From contig QOQU01000004.1 in the NCBI GenBank assembly GCA_003327455.1, forward strand, positions 62,001-126,000: DNA of 64,000 nt. The letters run 5' to 3'. A program made the translations under genes and the position numbers. Source of the stretch: Anaerolineae bacterium (GTDB taxonomy: Bacteria > Chloroflexota > Anaerolineae > Anaerolineales > UBA4823). Shown piece after piece: positions 45,462 to 52,495 of the stretch (its first letter is position 1; each line of letters opens with the position of its first letter). Below the pieces are notes generated by a model. It searched no databases. It was not told the origin of the DNA and saw only the letters and a program-made list of their open reading frames with translations.

Positions 45462-46846
45462 AAATTGTCGTCATCGCACCCTCAGCCTTGCCTTCCCGCA
45501 GAGCAAATGCCATTCAGACGATCCGCATGGCGCACGCCTTTGCCCGCCTGGGGCATGAAGTTTTATTGGTGGCTTACGCCCCTCACCCCCAGCCTCTCTC
45601 CCAGGAGGAGAGGGGAGATGGTCTCCCTTCTCCCTTAGGGAGAAGGGTTGGGGATGAGGGATTAGAACAGCCCTCACCTCCAGCCCCTCTCGCACAGGAG
45701 GAGTCGGGAGAAAGCCCTCACCCCCCGCCTCTCTCCCAAAGGGCGAGGGGGGATGGACTCCCTTCCCCCTTAGGGGGAAGGGTTGGGGATGAGGGATTAG
45801 TATCACCCCCACCCCCCTCCTCTCTCCCGCAAGGCGAGAGGTGGAGCTGGGAGGCGCTGGCGGAGGAGTATGGCCTGGAGTGCCCCTTTGAGATTCGCTG
45901 GCTAGGGGCAAAGCCCTGGGCACGACGTTATGACTTTGCCCTCCAGGCCGTCTGGCAAGCACATCGCTGGGGAACTGATTGGATTTTTACCCGCCTGCCG
46001 CAGGCGGCGGCTTTAGGGAGCCTGCTGGGGATAAGGACTGTCTTCGAGGCGCATGATCTGCCGCGCGGTGCGGCGGCGCGTCTTTTTCGCCTGTTTCTGC
46101 TGGGTAGAGGGGCAAAACGGGTGATTGCCATCTCACAAGCCTTGGCAGATGACTTGCAGAAGCGTTTCCCCGATCTGGGCAAGCGCGGGGCGGGCTTTCT
46201 GCACCTGGCGCCAGATGGGGTGGACTTAAGCCGCTACACTCCTTTGCTTTCCCCGGCTGAAGCTCGCAAAAAATTGCGGGAGCGGGGATGGGAACTGTGT
46301 GAAGGATTTATTGCTGGCTATACCGGACACCTGTATGGTGGGCGCGGGGCAGACCTGATCGTTGCGCTGGCATCCAGGCTACCTGAGGTGCATTTCCTGA
46401 TCGTCGGAGGGGAAGGAGAGCAACGCCAGCAGCTTGATCACCGCTTTCGCTCACAGGGTTTGACCAATACCACCTTAACCGGCCTGGTTGCTCCCAGTCA
46501 GGTGGCACTGTTTCAAATGGCAAGCGATGTCTTGCTGATGCCTTACCAGGAAAAGGTGGAGGCTTCTTCTGGCGGGGATATTGCCCGCTATCTCAGCCCG
46601 TTGAAACTCTTTGAGTATCTTGCCAGTGGTCGCTCGATTCTGACCAGCGATCTCCCCGTTCTCAGGGAGATCGTGACTGCTGAAAACGCGATTCTCTTAC
46701 CCGGGCAGGAGATTGGCGCCTGGGAGAACGCTCTGCGAAGGCTGATTCAAAATCCGCCTGAGCGTCATAAGCTGGGCGAGGCTGCTAGACGGACTGCCGA
46801 AGGATATAGCTGGGAAAATCGGGCGGCGCGCATCCTGGCTGATTAA
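45458..46846 (+). CDS. Glycosyltransferase family 4 with an in-frame palindromic-repeat insertion
   Basis: A 462-residue GT-B protein starting at GTG 45458 (GTGA overlap). The N-terminal strand (IVVIAPSALPSRRANAIQTIR) runs to residue ~41, and the fold resumes near residue 130 (WEALAEEYGLECPFEIRWL). Between them, residues about 42-129 are Pro/Gly/Arg-rich and encoded by two tandem copies of a ~135-base repeat. The donor domain shows YTGHLYGGRGADLIV (about 288), DVLLMPYQEKVEASSGGDIARYLSPLKLFEYLA (in part) and a C-terminal helix. Without the insert the length would be near 374, normal for GT4. Activity with the insert is uncertain. Confidence 0.88.
   Translation: MKIVVIAPSALPSRRANAIQTIRMAHAFARLGHEVLLVAYAPHPQPLSQEERGDGLPSPLGRRVGDEGLEQPSPPAPLAQEESGESPHPPPLSQRARGDGLPSPLGGRVGDEGLVSPPPPSSLPQGERWSWEALAEEYGLECPFEIRWLGAKPWARRYDFALQAVWQAHRWGTDWIFTRLPQAAALGSLLGIRTVFEAHDLPRGAAARLFRLFLLGRGAKRVIAISQALADDLQKRFPDLGKRGAGFLHLAPDGVDLSRYTPLLSPAEARKKLRERGWELCEGFIAGYTGHLYGGRGADLIVALASRLPEVHFLIVGGEGEQRQQLDHRFRSQGLTNTTLTGLVAPSQVALFQMASDVLLMPYQEKVEASSGGDIARYLSPLKLFEYLASGRSILTSDLPVLREIVTAENAILLPGQEIGAWENALRRLIQNPPERHKLGEAARRTAEGYSWENRAARILAD
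45581..45843. repeat. Two tandem ~135-bp repeat units inside a glycosyltransferase gene
   Basis: Unit 1 (45581-45715) and unit 2 (45716 to about 45843) each contain the arm CTCCCTTC-nCCCTTAGGG-nGAAGGGTTGGGG, here split, and the sequence GGGGATGAGGGATTAG, plus a CCTCACCCCC...CTCTCCC...GAGAGGGG half-palindrome. Such CTCACCCC/CTCTCCC elements are usually intergenic. Here the unit length is a multiple of three, so the reading frame is kept, giving PHPQPLSQ.../PHPPPLSQ... peptide repeats. Confidence 0.88.
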
Positions 46847-46852
46847 ACGAGA

Positions 46853-47277
46853 ATCCAGGCCGGTCTGTAAGCCGCATTCTGTCCAGCGGTCCCGCCTGGT
46901 TGCGCCGCAGCACAACCTGACAGCCGCCTGGGTGATCATCTCTCTAAGGGCACGCGTAGCCGCGCACCTCATGCGGCCTACCCGGGACTCGGGCTTTTAC
47001 ACCAGGAAGCGAGCAGCTTCCCCGCTTGCGCGCTTGTCCCTGCTTGGCCTTGCTCCCGACGGGGGTTACCTGGCCAACCGCATTGCTGCGGATGCCGGTG
47101 GTCTCTTACACCACCGTTTCACCCTTACCCTGTCTGGATCGACAAGGCGGTATGTTTCTGTGGCCCTATCCGGCGGGTTACCCCGCCCCGGGTATTACCC
47201 GACGTCGCGCTCTCTGGAGTGCGGACTTTCCTCAGCTCTGACAAGGCAGAGCCGCGATCACCCGACCGACCTGGCGC
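46853..47277 (-). ncRNA. rnpB: RNase P RNA (bacterial class A)
   Basis: The catalytic RNA of ribonuclease P, about 425 nt. On the minus strand it carries the universal GAGGAAAGTCCGCACTCC (47233-47216; P4 and the nearby conserved region) and near the 3' end ACAGAATGCGGCTTACAG, the second universal block. The 5' CCAGGTCGGT and 3' ACCGGCCTGG pair as stem P1, which sets the ends near 47277 and 46853. A matching promoter lies just upstream. It converges with the glycosyltransferase, whose stop is only six bases away. Confidence 0.95.
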
Positions 47278-47283
47278 ATCTTT

Positions 47284-47312
47284 ATCATACCGAAAATTTT
47301 GGAGAGAGTCAA
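47284..47312 (-). promoter_or_regulatory. Promoter of rnpB
   Basis: The minus strand reads TTGACT (47312-47307), a 17-base spacer and TATGAT (47289-47284). The predicted start falls about seven bases later, at the 5' end inferred from the P1 stem. Near-consensus sigma-70-type boxes. Confidence 0.85.
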
Positions 47313-47340
47313 GCAGGCGGAAGATGCAGATCAGTCAGGG

Positions 47341-47577
47341 TTATCGTCCGCCACCGGCTGGTCGAAAGATTTGCACTTCGTCGCCGTCCTGAAGTATGCG
47401 CTGACGATTGGGTTCAAGCTGGCCGTTGACTGCACAAGCCGCTTGAAGAGGCAGGTCAAAATGTTCCAGCACAGTTTGGAGAGAACTGCCTTCGGGAAGT
47501 TCAAGGGTTGTCCGACCGCGCGCCTCCGGCGGCAGTTTCTCTCGAAAGATGCCAAACAAAACCACCTTAACCTTCAT
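47341..47577 (-). CDS. MoaD/ThiS-like ubiquitin-fold protein
   Basis: A 78-residue beta-grasp protein (KVKVVLFGIFREKLP, LPEGSSLQTVLEHF, DGDEVQIFRPAGGGR). The C-terminus ends in GGGR, so the usual terminal Gly-Gly is followed by one extra residue and would need trimming or is not used. The ATG overlaps the stop of the upstream 2-hydroxyacid dehydrogenase (ATGA). It may be a sulfur carrier for molybdopterin or thiamine. It is distinct from the AOR-linked MoaD at 18377. Confidence 0.75.
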   Translation of the reverse strand: MKVKVVLFGIFREKLPPEARGRTTLELPEGSSLQTVLEHFDLPLQAACAVNGQLEPNRQRILQDGDEVQIFRPAGGGR

Positions 47578-48566
47578 GCCTTTTCGTACACTTCGGGGTT
47601 GACGCAGTGAGGCAACCGGCGTCCTTCTAAACCGGCCAGCAAATTCTCGCACGCCAGTTCTGCCATACGGCGGCGTGTGTTGCGGGTTGCCGAGCCGATA
47701 TGAGGCACAATCAGACAATTCGGTTGAGCATACAACGGATGGTCGGGGGGTAAAGGTTCGGGATCGGTTACATCCAGGGCTGCACCGCCAATCCAGTTTT
47801 CTTGGAGAGCTTTTTGCAAGGCATCCATCTGCACAACCGGCCCGCGGGCGGTGTTAATCAGGATAGCGTGAGGCTTCATCATGCGCAATTGCTCTTCCCC
47901 GATCAAGCCCCGCGTCTCCGCTGTTAGAGGAACATGCAGGGTCACGAAATCGCTCTGGCGCAGCAGTTCAGGCAGCTCAACACGGGTTGCGCCGAGTTCG
48001 GCTTCCACTTCGGGGGGCAAGGGAATGTCGGTGTAGAGGAACTTCATTCCAAAGCCCTTTGCACGCTGCGCAACGGCACGCCCGATCTTGCCCATACCCA
48101 CAATGCCCAACGTTGCCCCTTCCAGGTCAGCCCCCAGCCAGCCAGCTGGTGACCAGGTCGTCCAGCGCCCCTCACGAGCATCCCGACTTGCCTGGGGAAT
48201 TTGGCGAGCTGCTGCCAGTAACAACGCCATGGTCAAATCGGCGGTGGCAGCGGTCAGGACGCCCGGCGTATTCCCAACCGGGATTCCTCGCGCCGTGCAA
48301 GCTGCCACATCAATATTGTCATAGCCAACTGCCATATTGCTGACAACGCGCAGGTTTGGTGCGCGCTGCAACAAATCTCCATCGACGCGAATGGTGAGCA
48401 GACAGAACAACCCTTCGGCTTCGCCGAGATAGGGTTCAAGCGCCGGGTCGAAGTGGGTGGCATCCCAGGGGCCAACGACCGTACGGCACTTGCCTTCCAG
48501 CTTTGCCAGCCATTCCGGCGGCAAGGAGTGGGTGAGTATGACCAGGGGGAGATTTTGTTCTGCCAT
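47574..48566 (-). CDS. D-2-hydroxyacid dehydrogenase (glyoxylate/hydroxypyruvate reductase-like)
   Basis: A 330-residue NAD(P)-dependent dehydrogenase. It shows the NAD-binding GIVGMGKIGRAVAQRAKGFG (short: GMGKIG, about residue 155), the catalytic Arg in NTARGPVV (about 235), Glu in DVTDPEPLPPDHPL and His in VPHIGSAT (about 283). The pattern is that of glyoxylate/hydroxypyruvate reductases. ATG 48566 follows AAAGAGGT; the longer frame upstream lacks support. It is translationally coupled to the MoaD-like gene, an unexpected pairing. Confidence 0.92.
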   Translation of the reverse strand: MAEQNLPLVILTHSLPPEWLAKLEGKCRTVVGPWDATHFDPALEPYLGEAEGLFCLLTIRVDGDLLQRAPNLRVVSNMAVGYDNIDVAACTARGIPVGNTPGVLTAATADLTMALLLAAARQIPQASRDAREGRWTTWSPAGWLGADLEGATLGIVGMGKIGRAVAQRAKGFGMKFLYTDIPLPPEVEAELGATRVELPELLRQSDFVTLHVPLTAETRGLIGEEQLRMMKPHAILINTARGPVVQMDALQKALQENWIGGAALDVTDPEPLPPDHPLYAQPNCLIVPHIGSATRNTRRRMAELACENLLAGLEGRRLPHCVNPEVYEKA

Positions 48567-48591
48567 GTTATACCTCTTTGAAAAAATAGAA

Positions 48592-49776
48592 TCAGGGTTC
48601 AACGCGTGGATTGACCCAAACAGCCCAGTCTTGAGCAGAAGAGCCATTTGCCAAAACGACCAGTGCAAACTGCACCGTTTTCCCAGCCAGGCTACTGAGA
48701 TCAATGTTGACATCAATTAAGTTGCCGTCGCAACTATCCGTCCAGCTCCCGAGCGGATAAAGGGTGCCGCCCTCTTTGTAGTTGATCTGAAATTTTACAT
48801 TTCCAACCCCGCAGGTACCGTCCGCTTTGGCGAGAAAGCCCAGTCTGGCGCGCAACCGATCGCCGGCGACCACCGTATAAGGTGGGAACAAGCCTGAGAT
48901 GACGCCATCATCCACCCACATTGGGTGGGTTTCGAGGATTTTCGACGGCGATGAACCATCTTCCAATCTATAGCCACCACGATAAAGGACAAAACCATTG
49001 GCATCGCCCTCCGAGCCGCCAAAAGCCAGCACTGTACCTCCGGTGCAAGGTGAACCACAGCTAACCCACTCGGCCTCCGGGGCGCGGCTATAGAGGTCGA
49101 AACCGGTGGAAACCACGCTGGTTGGCGTGGGCAGAACAACACGAATTTCGACATAGAACGACTTACCCTGATAACCGCCGATGACCGGCAACAACACGCC
49201 GCTGGCATTGCGAATCCGCCAGTAGCCGCGATATTTGCCCTCGCTGGCGGGTGCGGTGAGGGCGACCGAGAGATCGATCTCCTGACCGGGGTTAACTGTA
49301 CCAATTGGAATCGAAGCGCTGCCGCCCATCGCATCTCCACTATCGAATACCAGACTATAGCCCGACCACGTGCAGGTACCCGTGTTTTGGATGCGCCAGG
49401 TCTTGGTGAAGGTCTGATTCGGGGCAAATTTCGTCCCGTCCGGCACCGTGACATCTTTGATATAGCGCGCCTGATCGCAAACCTGGGTGTTCGTGGGGGT
49501 TGGTGGGAGGGGCGTCGGAGATTCGGTAGCGGTTGGCGGTCCTTCGGTGAGGGTGGGAGAAGCCTCGACCGAAGGAGAGGTTGCCGCTGGTGGGGTCAGG
49601 CTGCCGATGAGGCTGGCAAAAGCTGTCTGAGTGAGTTGGGCTTCCATCGTCTGTGCCGCCGCCGTATAGATGGCTTCGGGTTGGGGTGTGGCAGGAGATG
49701 CAAAAAGACTACAAGCCAGGGATGCAAGCAAGGTAACTACCAGCATCCCCATCCATTCCTTCTTCAGGGATTTCAT
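48592..49776 (-). CDS. Lipoprotein with NBR1-type Ig-like domain
   Basis: A 394-residue lipoprotein. The signal peptide ends at LASLAC, followed by a long Thr/Pro/Ser-rich tether with TESPTPLPPTPTNT. Residues about 100-215 are an NBR1-like Ig domain (FAPNQTFTKTWRIQNTGTCTW is the characteristic start, here in pieces: TFTKTWRIQNTGTCTW), ending at YRGYWRIRNASG. A C-terminal beta-rich domain of about 170 residues (GFDLYSRAPEAEWVSC onward) is not recognised. AAAGGAGAG precedes ATG 49776. Such domains are common in Chloroflexota surface proteins. Confidence 0.85.
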   Translation of the reverse strand: MKSLKKEWMGMLVVTLLASLACSLFASPATPQPEAIYTAAAQTMEAQLTQTAFASLIGSLTPPAATSPSVEASPTLTEGPPTATESPTPLPPTPTNTQVCDQARYIKDVTVPDGTKFAPNQTFTKTWRIQNTGTCTWSGYSLVFDSGDAMGGSASIPIGTVNPGQEIDLSVALTAPASEGKYRGYWRIRNASGVLLPVIGGYQGKSFYVEIRVVLPTPTSVVSTGFDLYSRAPEAEWVSCGSPCTGGTVLAFGGSEGDANGFVLYRGGYRLEDGSSPSKILETHPMWVDDGVISGLFPPYTVVAGDRLRARLGFLAKADGTCGVGNVKFQINYKEGGTLYPLGSWTDSCDGNLIDVNIDLSSLAGKTVQFALVVLANGSSAQDWAVWVNPRVEP

Positions 49777-49811
49777 TCTCTTCTCTCCTTTCCTCCAATG
49801 GTAAACGGGAA

Positions 49812-50450
49812 TCAACTCATAAAGTGTGCTTCTCTTTGCAAGGCTTCGAAAAACGCAGTCATCACCGCCTGGCGCTCGATAGCGAGCTGGCGGGCGGTGG
49901 GAGTGAATAGCCGATCCTTCAAATGTCGTAATTTGAACCAGTATTCATGGTAAGCGCTATGCATTTCTTCCTTGTCTAAAACACCTTTTTCCAGAAAAAG
50001 AGACGAGGGAGGGGTATAAACCGGCATCCCTTTCTGGATAGCCCGGGCAATGGCCCGCGCTGCCCCGATGGCTCCAATGGCATCCAGTTTGTCGGCATCG
50101 AAAACTACTTTGGCTTCCAGCGTTTGCGGAGCTTCGGATGCATTTCGGAAACGATGGGACCGAATACAATGTTGCACAGCCGTAATTTGTTCCTCACTCC
50201 AACCAGCCTGGCTCAATACCCGTGCAGCAAGCTCGGCTGCGGCCAGATGATGCTCCTTGCGGGAGACAAAAGCCGCTCGCTCCCGATCGACCGCATCATG
50301 CAGGTAGGCAGCCGCGCGCACAATCTCGATTTGAGCCCCTTCGCTGGTAGCTATCTTCTCAGCCAAAGCCACCACGCGGCGGACATGCTCGATACCATGC
50401 ACGGGATCGGCTGGATCATACCAGGACCGTAAGGTTTCCAGGCTCCACAT
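49812..50450 (-). CDS. HD-domain phosphohydrolase-like protein
   Basis: A 212-residue HD-superfamily protein. The metal ligands are visible as His22 in HGIEHVRRV, His51-Asp52 in YLHDAVD, and a later Asp in VFDADKLDAIGA (about 120). The layout (H...HD...D) matches small metal-dependent phosphohydrolases of the YedJ/YpgQ kind. The substrate is unknown. It lies between HutI and the NBR1-domain lipoprotein on the same strand. Confidence 0.88.
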   Translation of the reverse strand: MWSLETLRSWYDPADPVHGIEHVRRVVALAEKIATSEGAQIEIVRAAAYLHDAVDRERAAFVSRKEHHLAAAELAARVLSQAGWSEEQITAVQHCIRSHRFRNASEAPQTLEAKVVFDADKLDAIGAIGAARAIARAIQKGMPVYTPPSSLFLEKGVLDKEEMHSAYHEYWFKLRHLKDRLFTPTARQLAIERQAVMTAFFEALQREAHFMS

Positions 50451-50479
50451 GACTTGTTTGCTACCCGCTATCCCTGGGG

Positions 50480-51730
50480 CTAGACCGGATACAGGCGACC
50501 CTTCTTGATGACCGCTTTGACCAGATTGGTGCCGAATCGATAGCCCAGATGACGATAATCCTCTACATCGAGGACGATCAGGTCACCTTGTTTACCGACC
50601 TCAATTGAGCCAATCCGATCGGCACGTTGAATGGCAGCCGCAGCGTTGATCGTTGCTGCAGCAATTGCCTGAGCAGGGGTAAGGCCCATATAACGGCACG
50701 CCAGCGCGATGGCAAACTGCATATTGCCACACCAGGCTGTACCGGGGTTCAAATCCGTGGCTATGGCAAGGATTCCACCGGCATCAAGAATTTTTTTGGC
50801 GGGGGTGTAATCTTTTTCCGCCAAACCAAACGGTGTGCAGGGTAAAGCCACCGCAACCGTATCGCTCTGCCCCAAAATGCGGATATCTTCATCTGAGGTC
50901 AGTACCAGATGATCGGCTGAAACCGCGCCCAATTCGACGGCTAACGGCACCCCGCCCAGATTGCCAAATTCATCGGCGTGAATTTTGAGCGGAAATCCAA
51001 GTTCCCTGGCAGTGCTGAGGATGCGCCGTGATTGCTCCAGGTTAAACGCCCCATTTTCGCAAAAGACATCCACAAATGGCAGAGGATATTGCGGAGCATG
51101 GTTGGGCCACCACTCTTTCAGCATGGGTAACATGGTCCCACAGATCAATTCCGTGTACTGATCGGGCTGATCTTTGTATTCGGGGGCGATAGCGTGGGCG
51201 CCCAGGAAGGTAAAAGCCAATTCCATCGGTCCTTCGCGGTCGAGCGCAATCAAGGCTTGTAACAAACGCAGTTCAACCGCCGTCTTCAAGCCATAACCCG
51301 TCTTGGCTTCGGCGGTGGTTGTGCCGTGTTCAAACATCGTCCACAAGCGCAGGCGGGTCTGGTCGAGCAGGGAGTTGAGCGAAGCGCTGCGAGTTGCCCG
51401 CACAGTAGAGAGGATCCCGCCACCGGCAGCCAGAATTTCCAGGTAGGTTTTTCCCTGGAGCTTCATCTCAAATTCAGCGGCGCGATCGCCAGCCCAAATC
51501 ACATGCGTATGCGGGTCCACAAAGCCCGGCATCACCACCCGGTCAAGCGCATCAAAATCGGGTTCATCGGGATAGGCGGCGCGCAGTTCGGCACTTTTCC
51601 CAACTGCCTCGATGATCCCATTGCGGATCAAGACGGCACCGTCCGTGATAATCCCCAAGCGTCCCAGTTCCTCCCCTCGTTGGGGACCACCCTGAAGCGT
51701 TAAGAGTTGAGAGGCTGAATGAATAAGCAT
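50480..51730 (-). CDS. hutI: Imidazolonepropionase (histidine degradation)
   Basis: A 416-residue amidohydrolase that opens imidazolone-5-propanoate to N-formimino-glutamate. It has the metal-binding HTH in GFVDPHTHVIWAGDR (about 70-84), GGGILSTVRATRSAS, the EAKTGYGL substrate loop (about 145), HADEFGNLGG (about 250) and ATDLNPGTAWCGNMQ (about 322), all typical of HutI. No other Hut genes lie in the window, so the pathway would be completed elsewhere. It is transcribed with the HD-domain gene 30 bases downstream. Confidence 0.93.
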   Translation of the reverse strand: MLIHSASQLLTLQGGPQRGEELGRLGIITDGAVLIRNGIIEAVGKSAELRAAYPDEPDFDALDRVVMPGFVDPHTHVIWAGDRAAEFEMKLQGKTYLEILAAGGGILSTVRATRSASLNSLLDQTRLRLWTMFEHGTTTAEAKTGYGLKTAVELRLLQALIALDREGPMELAFTFLGAHAIAPEYKDQPDQYTELICGTMLPMLKEWWPNHAPQYPLPFVDVFCENGAFNLEQSRRILSTARELGFPLKIHADEFGNLGGVPLAVELGAVSADHLVLTSDEDIRILGQSDTVAVALPCTPFGLAEKDYTPAKKILDAGGILAIATDLNPGTAWCGNMQFAIALACRYMGLTPAQAIAAATINAAAAIQRADRIGSIEVGKQGDLIVLDVEDYRHLGYRFGTNLVKAVIKKGRLYPV

Positions 51731-51841
51731 GGCAATGATCCCTTGTTTGAATTATACCGTAAGCCTCCCATTTGACAGGATGTATTTTAAGAAACAGAGG
51801 TTATCCGTGTGCACTCGGGCGTACTCCCAACCGTCTATGCC

Positions 51842-52160
51842 TATCACCTGGGCTACTGGCGCCTGAGCCACTGGGCATCCCACCCAACTGGGCAGCAGGC
51901 GTCTCGTCTGCCAGCCGGGTTGGCGTTTCGCCCGATAACTTGCGGTCGGGACGACCGCAAGCCCAGCAAGGAGGTTGGTTCGTGACGGCCTGAATGCTCA
52001 TCACCTGGGCCACTGGGCGTCCCTCTCAACTGGGTAGCAGGCGTCCCGCCTGACTCCGCGCGTCCCGCCTGCCGGGTTGTCGTCTCGCCTGCCAGTCGAT
52101 TTGGTGTCTCGCCCGATAACTTGCGGTCGGGACGACCGCAAGCCCAGCAAGGAGGTTGGC
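51842..52160. repeat. Imperfect direct duplication with identical 51-bp core and hairpin
   Basis: Two copies of a ~160-180-base block. Each starts with a TCACCTGGGC...CACTGGGC segment and ends with an identical 51-base core (51928-51978 and 52109-52159). The core contains a perfect hairpin CTTGCGGTCG-gga-CGACCGCAAG. Between them are CAGGCGTCCCGCCTG palindromes. The region 51731-52250 has no gene; short open frames across it are shaped by the repeats. Confidence 0.85.
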
Positions 52161-52251
52161 TTTTATGCCCTGACGGGCGGACAAAGATTCGGACGCGCAG
52201 GATTTTCCGCGGCATGCCAAACCAAATGATAATGTTACCGAACGCGAAACC

Positions 52252-52280
52252 TTGACGCTTTTGGGAGAGAAGGGTAAACT
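52252..52280 (+). promoter_or_regulatory. Candidate promoter of the ABC exporter leader
   Basis: TTGACG (52252-52257), a 17-base spacer and TAAACT (52275-52280). Transcription would start near 52287, giving a leader of about 210 nt before the first ABC gene. Confidence 0.6.
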
Positions 52281-52338
52281 ACATCCATCTCAACCAAACC
52301 CTGAGGCTTGGGTGGGATGAAAAATCTCAATAGAAAGG

Positions 52339-52409
52339 AGGCGCACTTCATGGAACTCAACTCAATTGGTTTATACATCGAGGCCCTTCTCCCTTGTCGA
52401 AGTGCGCCT
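52339..52409 (+). promoter_or_regulatory. SD-sequestering helix of the leader
   Basis: AGGCGCACTTC (52339-52349) is perfectly complementary to GAAGTGCGCCT (52399-52409). The left arm includes the end of the AAAGGAGG ribosome site and stops one base before the leader-peptide ATG. The right arm lies inside the peptide's codons 17-20. A translating ribosome would open it. Confidence 0.7.
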
Positions 52410-52421
52410 GCTAACAGGTAA
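52350..52421 (+). CDS. Leader peptide (23 codons) of the ABC exporter operon
   Basis: ATG 52350 is eight bases after a strong AAAGGAGG (52334-52341) and the ORF ends at TAA 52419-52421. The 23-residue peptide begins MELNSIGLYIEALL and ends SAPANR. It has no membrane-insertion or enzyme features and looks like a regulatory peptide. Its last codons and stop lie within hairpin T1, and a second hairpin, T2, separates it from the ABC gene. In BmrCD/VmlR-like systems antibiotic-stalled ribosomes on such peptides alter termination. The role here is inference. Confidence 0.65.
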   Translation: MELNSIGLYIEALLPCRSAPANR

Positions 52422-52431
52422 CCTGTTTTTT
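52413..52431 (+). terminator. Hairpin T1 with T-run at the leader-peptide stop codon
   Basis: AACAGG-taa-CCTGTT followed by a run of six T (52426-52431). The loop is the stop codon of the leader peptide itself, so a ribosome reaching the end would unfold it. It resembles a weak intrinsic terminator. Confidence 0.55.
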
Positions 52432-52447
52432 CAAAGAATGTCTTACC

Positions 52448-52484
52448 AGGGCTGTGGCGCACTGCCACAGCCCTTTTGATTTTT
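52448..52484 (+). terminator. Hairpin T2, intrinsic terminator before the first ABC gene
   Basis: AGGGCTGTGGC-gcact-GCCACAGCCCT, a perfect 11-base stem, followed by TTTTGATTTTT. It lies between the leader peptide and the ABC gene's ribosome site (GGGAG, 52486-52490), which places it as an attenuator. GCCCT at 52383-52387 in the leader ORF could pair with its 5' arm. Confidence 0.85.
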
Positions 52485-52495
52485 CGGGAGTAAGA

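Noticed and set aside
46932-47429. Plus-strand ORFs of 70-165 codons across 46.9-47.4 kb
   Set aside because: They lie over the RNase P RNA on the opposite strand and have no protein features.
51801-52220. A CRISPR array in the repeat region upstream of the exporter
   Set aside because: Only two copies of a long core, unequal surrounding sequence, no regular spacers and no cas genes.
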